Of a stretch of 7,592 nt of DNA, positions 1-4,898 are shown one piece after another. The stretch is from Hyphomicrobiales bacterium (GTDB taxonomy: Bacteria; Pseudomonadota; Alphaproteobacteria; Rhizobiales; Xanthobacteraceae): contig JAHFPO010000026.1 in assembly GCA_023266695.1 (NCBI GenBank), forward strand, positions 1 through 7,592. Direction: 5' to 3'. How positions within the stretch are numbered: the stretch's first letter is position 1; each line of letters opens with the position of its first letter. The notes beneath the pieces are model-generated. The model searched no databases, was not told where the DNA came from, and saw only the letters and a list, made by a program, of their open reading frames with translations. A program made the position numbers and the translations under genes.

Positions 1-2
1 TT

Positions 3-776
3 CATGCCCTCGTGCGCGAGGTCGAGCCGACCGAGACGGAGTGGTTCACGGCGATCGACTGGCTCACGCGGACGGCCCAGCAGTGCACCGACAAGCGGCA
101 GGAGTTCATTCTGGCGTCCGATGTCCTCGGCATCAGCATGCTGGTCGATGCGATCAACCATCGCCTCGCCACCCAGGCAACGCCGACCACGGTGACCGGG
201 CCATTCCACGTGCATGATTCACCCGAGCTGGCGGACGGCGCCAATATGGCGGAGGGCGCGCCGGGCGTGCCCTGTTTCGTCACCGGCGTGGTGCGCGACC
301 TCGACGGAAGGTCGATCAAGGACGCGATCCTCGACGTCTGGCAGACCGACGGCGAAGGGCTTTATGAAGCCCAACGCGATGTGAGCGAGCCGTGGATGCG
401 GGCGGTCTACCGCTCCGGAGCCGACGGCTCCTATGTCATCCGCACCGTCGCTCCGATCGGCTACACCATCCCGATGGATGGGACCGTAGGGGAGCTGATG
501 AACAGGACCAAGATCAGCCATATGCGTCCCGCCCACATCCATTTCATGATTGACTCGCCCGGCCACCACCGGATCATCACGCACCTGTTTCAGCGCGGCG
601 ATCCATATATCGAGACCGATGTCGTGTACGGGGTGAAGGAACCGCTGATCGTCGATTTCGTGAAGAAGCCAGCCGGCAAGGCATCGAACGGAGAAGTGCT
701 CGACACGCCGTTCTATGTGGTGAACTACGACTTCGTGCTGCAGAAGACCGCCAAGGCGGCGGTCGCGGCAGAATGA
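3..776 (+). CDS. Intradiol ring-cleavage dioxygenase (catechol/hydroxyquinol 1,2-dioxygenase family), 5'-truncated by window edge
   Basis: This is a non-haem Fe(III) dioxygenase that opens a catechol-type ring between its two hydroxyls, giving a muconate or maleylacetate-type product in the cytoplasm. Numbering from the GTG at 12, the N-terminal helical dimerisation domain is residues 1-60 (motif DKRQEFILASDVLG at 27-40). The catalytic beta-sandwich follows from about 65. The four iron ligands of the family can be assigned: Tyr118 (in GEGLYEAQ), Tyr151 (in PIGYTIP), His175 and His177 (in RPAHIHF). The C-terminal VYGVKEPLIVDF block (205-216) is typical. The frame stays open leftwards from 12 (codons for His-Ala-Leu), and full-length relatives have about 30-40 more N-terminal residues, so the true start is probably upstream of the window and 12 is not it. 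The N-terminal dimerisation domain and the DxWQTDGEGLYExQ region look most like hydroxyquinol 1,2-dioxygenase, but the substrate cannot be settled from sequence alone. It is followed at once by a molybdenum-hydroxylase relic, which suggests a catabolic operon. Confidence 0.93.
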   Translation, partial: HALVREVEPTETEWFTAIDWLTRTAQQCTDKRQEFILASDVLGISMLVDAINHRLATQATPTTVTGPFHVHDSPELADGANMAEGAPGVPCFVTGVVRDLDGRSIKDAILDVWQTDGEGLYEAQRDVSEPWMRAVYRSGADGSYVIRTVAPIGYTIPMDGTVGELMNRTKISHMRPAHIHFMIDSPGHHRIITHLFQRGDPYIETDVVYGVKEPLIVDFVKKPAGKASNGEVLDTPFYVVNYDFVLQKTAKAAVAAE

Positions 777-778
777 TC

Positions 779-911
779 GGTGACGCCGGCGCCGCCGGCG
801 CTCCCGGCGCGGTGATGAACGCCATCAACGACGCGCTTCGACCGCGCGAAACTCCTCACCGAGATGCCGTTCACGCCGGAACGCATCCTGCGCGCGCTCG
901 GGCGGGTCTAA
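779..911 (+). pseudogene. C-terminal relic of a xanthine dehydrogenase/aldehyde oxidase-type large subunit, frameshifted
   Basis: Right after the dioxygenase stop, frame 2 (from about 779) reads GDAGAAGAPGAVMNAINDAL, close to the conserved GxGExGxxGxPxAVxNAxxDAL stretch at the end of molybdopterin-binding large subunits of the xanthine dehydrogenase/CO dehydrogenase family. From 846, frame 3 reads AKLLTEMPFTPERILRALG and then stops with TAA at 909-911. MPxTPExILRAL is the usual terminal motif of the same family. The two pieces are in family order but one base out of register at about 843-846, and the short linker between them is missing. Only about 43 codons remain of a protein normally 700-800 residues long. 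An unbroken frame runs from an ATG at 773 to 1000, but it leaves the family match after the slip, so I do not call it a gene. The family assignment is from motif recognition. A single sequence error could account for the slip but not for the missing body of the protein. Confidence 0.62.
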
Positions 912-917
912 TGCGAA

Positions 918-941
918 CGGGCCCCGCCGAAGCGGGGCCCG
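918..941. terminator. GC-rich hairpin between converging genes, probable bidirectional terminator
   Basis: A perfect 10-bp stem (CGGGCCCCGC pairing with GCGGGGCCCG) closes a CGAA tetraloop. It sits 7 bases after the stop of the molybdenum-hydroxylase relic and about 65 bases past the TAXI binding-protein stop on the other strand. Neither side has a proper U-run, so it is a strong stem without the full intrinsic-terminator signature. Its position between converging transcripts supports a terminator role for both. Confidence 0.6.
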
Positions 942-974
942 AAACCTATCCAATGATCAGCGGTTGCGGCCGCC

Positions 975-1061
975 TCACATCTTTGCGTCCTTCTCGGTGA
1001 AATACTTCACCGCTCCGGGTTCGCGCCCATCTCGGTGAAATACTTCGCCGCGCCAGGGTGC
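975..1061 (-). repeat. Imperfect tandem repeat at the 3' end of the TAXI gene, second copy out of frame
   Basis: The 16-base string CTCGGTGAAATACTTC occurs at 993-1008 and again at 1031-1046, 38 bases apart. Similarity continues rightwards with a few mismatches and one base fewer in the left copy (about 1009-1020 against 1047-1061). On the minus strand the proximal copy encodes PGAAKYFTE and the distal copy would encode PGAVKYFTEKDAKM before a TGA at 977-975. The missing base places the distal copy in another frame, so translation stops at 1007-1009 instead. The repeat is seen directly; that a base was lost is inference. Confidence 0.7.
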
Positions 1062-1987
1062 CATGGAATCGGCGAGTTCCCTTTGAGCTGGTTTTGCAGC
1101 ACAAAATTCTCCGCTTCCCGGTGGACGGCGACGATATCGGCCTTCTTGTCGAAGATGGTCTTCACGATGTTATAGGCGTCTTGGTCGCTCATTTTTTCGT
1201 TCGCGACCAGGATATTCCAGACGACGGCAATCGCGTTGTCCTTGTCCTGGCCGGGATAGGAGCCGGCTTTGATAACTCCGGTGATGTAGAGGTTGCCGTA
1301 CTTGGCGTTCATCTTCCCAACGGTGTCGGCGTGATCGATCAACTTGATCTTCCCGAGCGATGGGGTGGCGCCGAGGTCGGTCACCGCGGCGGTCGGGATA
1401 CCGCCGACCCAGAAGAAGGCGTCGATCTTGCGGTCCTTGAGCGCGTTGACCGATTCGGCGACGCCGAGCCGTTCGCGCTTCATATCCTTGTCCTTGTCGA
1501 GACCTGCGGCTTCGATCACACGGAAGGCCATGATTTCCGTGGCGCTGCCGGGGGAGCCGGTGGAGACGCGCTTGCCCTTGATATCCGCCATCTTCTCAAT
1601 ACCGGTACCCTCGACGGACACGACATGCATGCGGTTGGGATAGAGCACCATCAGGGTGCGCACCTCGACCTTGTTGCCCACGAATTTGTCTTCGCCCTTA
1701 AGCGCAGTGAGCGCGGCGTCGACCATCACCAGGGCGACTTCGCTCTGCTCCGATCCGATCAGCTTGAGGTTATCGACGGAGCCGCCGGTGACGCGGGCGG
1801 TGGCCTGCACGCCGGGCACATATTTCGACAGCACGTTGGCGATGCCGCCGCCGAGCGGATAATAGACGCCGCCGGTGCCGCCGGTGGCGATGTCGATGTT
1901 TTTTTGCTGCTGGGCTATGGCCGCGCCGGCGAGTACGGCCGCGCCCAATGCCAAGGCGGAGATCGCGAGTCCTTTGCGTTTCACCAT
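1007..1987 (-). CDS. TAXI-family TRAP transporter periplasmic solute-binding protein
   Basis: This is the periplasmic receptor of the adjacent TRAP permease; it captures a substrate, probably a carboxylate, and hands it to the sodium-driven carrier. Residues 1-25 form a signal peptide (MVKRKG, a hydrophobic core, then AIA before Gln26). The mature start IDIATGGTGGVYYPLGGGIA (31-50) is the TAXI family hallmark. Later blocks also fit: TARVTGGSVDNLKLI (63-77), ALVMVDAA (85-92), KGKRVSTGSPGSATEIMA (137-154) and DAFFWVGGIPTAAV (189-202). The ATG at 1987 is preceded by AAGGAGGAA (1993-2001) at good spacing, which fixes the start. It lies 15 bases downstream of the permease stop, so the two are one operon. 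The annotated end (GAAKYFTEMGANPER) is odd: one base more near 1016/1017 would extend the protein through a second PGAVKYFTE copy to a TGA at 975-977, giving 337 residues. The cargo is unknown. Confidence 0.94.
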   Translation of the reverse strand: MVKRKGLAISALALGAAVLAGAAIAQQQKNIDIATGGTGGVYYPLGGGIANVLSKYVPGVQATARVTGGSVDNLKLIGSEQSEVALVMVDAALTALKGEDKFVGNKVEVRTLMVLYPNRMHVVSVEGTGIEKMADIKGKRVSTGSPGSATEIMAFRVIEAAGLDKDKDMKRERLGVAESVNALKDRKIDAFFWVGGIPTAAVTDLGATPSLGKIKLIDHADTVGKMNAKYGNLYITGVIKAGSYPGQDKDNAIAVVWNILVANEKMSDQDAYNIVKTIFDKKADIVAVHREAENFVLQNQLKGNSPIPWHPGAAKYFTEMGANPER

Positions 1988-1992
1988 TTGCC

Positions 1993-2001
1993 TTCCTCCT
2001 T
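1993..2001 (-). promoter_or_regulatory. Ribosome binding site of the TAXI binding protein
   Basis: On the minus strand AAGGAGGAA lies 5 bases before the ATG at 1987 (GGAGG core 7 bases away). It is a near-perfect anti-16S match, stronger than those of its neighbours. This fits the need for more binding protein than permease from one transcript. Confidence 0.8.
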
Positions 2002-2002
2002 C

Positions 2003-4063
2003 TTATCGTTGGCCTGTCGCTTGCGCTTCCGGTCGAGCCGGTTGCATTTTTTGTTTTATTAACACCACGACGGCAATGGCCAAGCCAAAAGTCGCCGTGT
2101 AGCTAATATCGTGGCCGATCATAGCCTCCGCCAAGGCTTCGAGTATACTGGGGAATACCATCAACAGGCCGGCAAACAGGAACAAGCCACGCTCGACCAG
2201 CGTAGTTCGCCGCAGTGCCCAGCCTTGCGCCGCCGCGGCGAGCGCAGCCAGACCAAGCGCCGTCTTGCCCGTGATCAAAAGTATGTCTACCCAGCTGCCG
2301 CCGGCGGGGACAATGAGCAACAGACCGAGCCCTGCCGGGTCGAGGACGAACACGAACGGCACCAGAAAGGCCGGTAGCGTGTACTTCCAGGCCTGCAAGG
2401 TGGTTTTGTAGGGGTCGCCGCCGGTGATGGCCGCGGCCGCGAACGGCGACAGCGCCGTCGGCGGGGAGACCTCCGAAAGCACCGAATAGTAGAAGATGAA
2501 CATGTGCGCTGCGACGTCGGGCACCCCGAGCTTGATCATCGCCGGCGCCGCGATCACCGCGCAGATAATGTACGAGGCGGTCACCGGCACGGCGAGGCCG
2601 ATAATCCATACGATCAGCGCGGTGTAGAGCGTGGTCAGCAGCAGGCTGCCGCCGGCATAGTCGATCACGATCGAAGAGAACTTGAGGCCGAGGCCGGTGA
2701 GCGTCACGACCCCGACGATGATGCCGGCGGTGGCGCAGGTTGTCGCCGCCGTGAGCACGCTGATCGAGCCGTCGGCCATTGCGCGTATCAGCTTCTTCGG
2801 CACCAGCGCCGTCTCGCGGGTGAGGAAGCTCAATGCGAAAGTCAGCACCGTCGACCAGAACACCGATAGCGTCGGCGAATAGCCGTACAACATGAAAATG
2901 ACGATCGAAACAAGCGATACAAAGTGAAAACCGTAGCGCCGCGTCAAATGCCATAGCGACATTTCCTGAACATACGTTTGGCCGTGCGCGTCGATCCGGC
3001 GCGAGTCGAGCTCGACCATAAACAGGATGGACAGGTAATAAAGGCAGGTCGGAATGGTCGCCATCCAGATCACGTCGAGATAACTGATCTTCAGGAACTC
3101 GGCGATCAGGAAGGCGGCCGCGCCCAGAACCGGCGGCGAGATGATCGCGCCGAGCCCGCCGGCCGCGAGCAGACCGCCGGCGGCGTTCTTTTCGAAGCCG
3201 GCCCTCGCCATCATCGGATAGGCGACGGCGCCGACGGTGACGGTGGTGGCGACGCCCGAGCCCGATGGTCCGCCGAGCAGGAATGACGACAACACCACGG
3301 TGCGGCCTGCGGCGTTCGGCTTGTTGCCCAATAACGTCATCGAGAAATCGATGAAGAACTTGCCGGCGCCGGAATGCTGCAAGAACGCCCCGTAGATCGT
3401 GAACAGGATGATCAGCGAGGACGACACGTCGACAGGAACTCCGAAAATGCCCTCGAGCGTGATGAATAGGTGTCCAACAAGCGAGCCGAAGCCATAGCCG
3501 CGATGGTTCCACGGCGGCGGCAGATAAGGACCCGCGAGCGCATAGGCGATGAATAAGAGCGCGATGAAAGGAACGATCCAGCCGATCGTGCGTCGCGAAG
3601 CTTCGATCAGCAGCGCGATGAAGATCACGCCGAGAACCACATCGAGTTGAGTCGGCAAGGTGGCGCGATCGGTGAAATCATCACCGCCCAGAATGGCATA
3701 GATCAGGATCGCGCCCCCGGCGAGCCCGAGCAGCACATCCCACCAGCGAATGCAGTCGCGGAATCGAACCGCAAGCGGGAACAGCAGAAAACTGAGCAGA
3801 AGCACGAAGGCAACGTGCGTGTAGCGCAGCTCCTGGGTCGGAATGATGGGGAAGTTGGAAAAAGGCCAGGCGCCCGCCACCGCCGCATAGAGGTGGAACG
3901 TCGTCATCGTCACGGCAATCGCCGTGACCAAAGTCCCTGCCCAGCCGGAGAGCCTGTTGACCACGCCCTCCTCGGCCTCGATATAGGCCTCGGCCTTGCG
4001 CAGCGCCTCTTCGGATATTTCGATCGAATCCGATGGTGATGGAGATTTCGACTCGTCCGCCAC
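2003..4063 (-). CDS. TRAP transporter fused permease, DctQM type (TAXI-associated)
   Basis: This is the inner-membrane part of a tripartite ATP-independent transporter, a 686-residue protein fusing the small DctQ-like and large DctM-like subunits, as is usual for TAXI systems. Residues 1-40 are a polar, acidic cytoplasmic head. Helices at about 41-66, 82-100, 106-126, 141-157 and 161-178 form the small-subunit-like part, and the DctM domain follows from about 200. Conserved motifs are GGPSGSGVATTVTVGAV (264-280), GGLGAIISPPVLGAAAF (302-318) and SEVSPPTALSPFAAAAITGG (530-549); the two PP loops belong to the re-entrant hairpins of the carrier. A second set of helices (about 575-670) ends the protein, within the usual 620-700 residue range. 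The start is GTG at 4063: a TAA lies directly before it in frame, and a GAGAGGGGG-like site (4069-4077) precedes it. The binding protein follows 15 bases downstream. Family knowledge predicts sodium-coupled uptake of an organic acid; the substrate is not visible. Confidence 0.95.
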   Translation of the reverse strand: MADESKSPSPSDSIEISEEALRKAEAYIEAEEGVVNRLSGWAGTLVTAIAVTMTTFHLYAAVAGAWPFSNFPIIPTQELRYTHVAFVLLLSFLLFPLAVRFRDCIRWWDVLLGLAGGAILIYAILGGDDFTDRATLPTQLDVVLGVIFIALLIEASRRTIGWIVPFIALLFIAYALAGPYLPPPWNHRGYGFGSLVGHLFITLEGIFGVPVDVSSSLIILFTIYGAFLQHSGAGKFFIDFSMTLLGNKPNAAGRTVVLSSFLLGGPSGSGVATTVTVGAVAYPMMARAGFEKNAAGGLLAAGGLGAIISPPVLGAAAFLIAEFLKISYLDVIWMATIPTCLYYLSILFMVELDSRRIDAHGQTYVQEMSLWHLTRRYGFHFVSLVSIVIFMLYGYSPTLSVFWSTVLTFALSFLTRETALVPKKLIRAMADGSISVLTAATTCATAGIIVGVVTLTGLGLKFSSIVIDYAGGSLLLTTLYTALIVWIIGLAVPVTASYIICAVIAAPAMIKLGVPDVAAHMFIFYYSVLSEVSPPTALSPFAAAAITGGDPYKTTLQAWKYTLPAFLVPFVFVLDPAGLGLLLIVPAGGSWVDILLITGKTALGLAALAAAAQGWALRRTTLVERGLFLFAGLLMVFPSILEALAEAMIGHDISYTATFGLAIAVVVLIKQKMQPARPEAQATGQR

Positions 4064-4068
4064 TTACG

Positions 4069-4077
4069 CCCCCTCTC
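4069..4077 (-). promoter_or_regulatory. Ribosome binding site of the TRAP permease
   Basis: The minus strand reads GAGAGGGGG, then CGTAA, then the GTG start. The TAA inside that spacer is in frame with the gene, so translation cannot begin upstream. This site therefore settles the non-ATG start. The match to the anti-Shine-Dalgarno is moderate. Confidence 0.55.
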
Positions 4078-4107
4078 CCCTTGCCGCGCGCTGTTTTTTT
4101 AACGAAG

Positions 4108-4127
4108 CAGCGGCCTTAGGACCGCTG
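4108..4127. other. Hairpin in the TRAP operon leader
   Basis: CAGCGG at 4108-4113 pairs with CCGCTG at 4122-4127. An inner CC/GG pair with one bulged A leaves a short TTA loop. It lies between the candidate promoter at 4147-4174 and the permease start. No U-run follows on either strand, so a simple terminator is unlikely. A leader structure is possible, but nothing shows a function. Confidence 0.35.
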
Positions 4128-4146
4128 TCTGAACCCGGGTGGCGCT

Positions 4147-4174
4147 ATTGTTTCTCAATCACCGATTTTGGCAA
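4147..4174 (-). promoter_or_regulatory. Candidate sigma-70-type promoter for the TRAP operon
   Basis: On the minus strand TTGCCA (4174-4169, five of six consensus bases) is followed after 16 bases by AACAAT (4152-4147, four of six). Transcription would start near 4140, giving a leader of about 75 bases that includes the hairpin at 4108-4127. This is pattern matching only. Another AT-rich stretch at about 4223-4229 (TATATAG) could serve instead. Confidence 0.3.
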
Positions 4175-4252
4175 TGGCGCCTTTCGTACGGTCATTGGCT
4201 AAATTACTGTTCCAAAAGACTATATAGCACAATGGTGGCTGATCCAGTCTGA

Positions 4253-4420
4253 ATGATCGCCGCACCGCCAAGGGGGGAGAAGCCAGTGCTGATCAAGGCC
4301 GAGCGGCGTACGCGCGCAGAGCGTCTCGCGGAAGGCATACCGCTGCCCGATGAAGCTTGGAAGGCGATTTCCAGGATGGCCCGCGAGGCCGGGGTACTGT
4401 CGCTGGCCGAAAATATTTGA
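4253..4420 (+). pseudogene. Probable C-terminal remnant of a malate/L-lactate dehydrogenase (Ldh_2 family)
   Basis: An open stretch of 55 codons runs from ATG 4253 to TGA 4418-4420, with an in-frame TGA directly before the ATG (4250-4252). Its core, AERRTRAERLAEGIPLPDEA followed by WKAISRMAREAGV, resembles the C-terminal tail of Ldh_2-family NAD(P)-dependent dehydrogenases (malate, lactate, ureidoglycolate, sulpholactate). Those usually end with GER, a basic stretch, then (R/N)GIPLPDxxWxxL and a short amphipathic helix. Everything before that tail, about 300 residues including the catalytic and cofactor-binding parts, is absent. There is no convincing ribosome binding site at the ATG, so I read this as a relic and not a small gene. 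The family assignment is by eye and moderately sure. It lies on the same strand as the dioxygenase and the molybdenum-hydroxylase relic. Confidence 0.5.
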
Positions 4421-4428
4421 TGTCTCGC

Positions 4429-4447
4429 CCACTGGTTCTTCCAGTGG
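4429..4447. other. Perfect 7-bp hairpin just after the dehydrogenase remnant
   Basis: CCACTGG (4429-4435) and CCAGTGG (4441-4447) form a perfect stem around the loop TTCTT. It begins 9 bases after the remnant's stop and about 70 bases beyond the small membrane protein's stop on the other strand. It may be a leftover terminator of the lost dehydrogenase gene, or act on minus-strand transcripts. Neither side has a U-run. Confidence 0.4.
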
Positions 4448-4515
4448 ATTGAACACAGCAATCCTGCGGCCTCATTCCGGGCAGGAGAGGACCTGAGACG
4501 TTCCAGGCAACGGCT

Positions 4516-4704
4516 TTATTGCATAACGCTCGCCACGATCATCGCTACGCCGAATGCGGCGCCACAGGTAATCGTGATCGGTATGAGTGTTTCCATGAAA
4601 GGTGCCTTTGCGAAGCGGTGAGTTTTGCCTGCGCGAGGTCTGAAGTACCACAACATGGCCCCGGCTGCGCCGATCAACACCACGCCTGTTGCGAAGAGAA
4701 TCAT
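4516..4704 (-). CDS. Small two-helix membrane protein, function unknown
   Basis: I do not recognise a named family in this 62-residue protein. It has two hydrophobic segments, about 2-21 (MILFATGVVLIGAAGAMLWY from residue 1) and 40-60 (LIPITITCGAAFGVAMIVAS). They are joined by a strongly basic loop (Arg22, Arg24, Lys27, His29, Arg30, Lys33), which by the positive-inside rule puts the loop in the cytoplasm and both ends outside. The first segment ends in WYFRPR. The start is well supported: GGGGGAGG at 4711-4718 lies 6 bases before the ATG at 4704. It lies 194 bases downstream of the KdpE-like regulator on the same strand, so it could be read through from that operon or have its own promoter. 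Small membrane partners are known in potassium transport (KdpF, about 29 residues), but this protein is twice as long and shows no clear resemblance, so a link is speculation. Confidence 0.7.
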   Translation of the reverse strand: MILFATGVVLIGAAGAMLWYFRPRAGKTHRFAKAPFMETLIPITITCGAAFGVAMIVASVMQ

Positions 4705-4710
4705 ATCGTT

Positions 4711-4718
4711 CCTCCCCC
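4711..4718 (-). promoter_or_regulatory. Ribosome binding site of the small membrane protein
   Basis: The minus strand reads GGGGGAGG, then AACGAT, then ATG. The strong match and ideal spacing are the main reason to believe this short frame is translated. Confidence 0.72.
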
Positions 4719-4833
4719 GATATCTTCATGTCGAAACGGACGGGAGAGATGACGTCGAGCATTCATCAGGGAGCGCTGTCACTCAATCCGTCGATTTCGA
4801 GGCACCGGGTGAGACTATTTGCTGTGCGGATGA

Positions 4834-4843
4834 ATTCGCGAAT
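4834..4843. promoter_or_regulatory. ATTCGCGAAT palindrome in an AT-rich stretch downstream of kdpE
   Basis: A perfect 10-base palindrome sits in the AT-rich segment 4831-4895, which stands out from its GC-rich surroundings and lies 130-190 bases upstream of the small membrane protein. The minus strand of that segment also holds TATACT. It could be an operator or promoter region for the small gene. A short palindrome alone is weak evidence. Confidence 0.25.
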
Positions 4844-4898
4844 AAATTAGGAAAACGGATTCATAAAATCAGTATAAATAAATATCGTAGCAAACGAG

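Noticed and set aside
773..1000. 75-residue open frame on the + strand overlapping the dioxygenase stop (ATGA)
   Set aside because: Only its first third matches a known family. The rest of that family's motif continues in the next frame and ends at 911, so the open frame is a by-product of a frameshifted relic.
1058..2062. 334-residue + strand frame opposite the TAXI protein
   Set aside because: It is antisense to a gene with clear signal peptide and TAXI motifs, is rich in Asp, Gly and His in the way antisense frames of GC-rich genes are, and has no recognisable domain.
2103..3512. 469-residue minus-strand frame inside the TRAP permease
   Set aside because: It is the shifted frame of the permease, with an Arg- and His-rich composition and no membrane or domain pattern, whereas the main frame carries all TRAP motifs.
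4204..4475. Minus-strand frames of 60-85 residues between the TRAP operon and the small membrane gene
   Set aside because: No ribosome site or family match. They lie opposite the Ldh_2-like remnant, whose + strand reading explains the open frames.
4472..4762. 96-residue minus-strand frame overlapping the small membrane gene
   Set aside because: It is a shifted frame of the better supported 62-residue protein and has neither its ribosome site nor its hydrophobic pattern.
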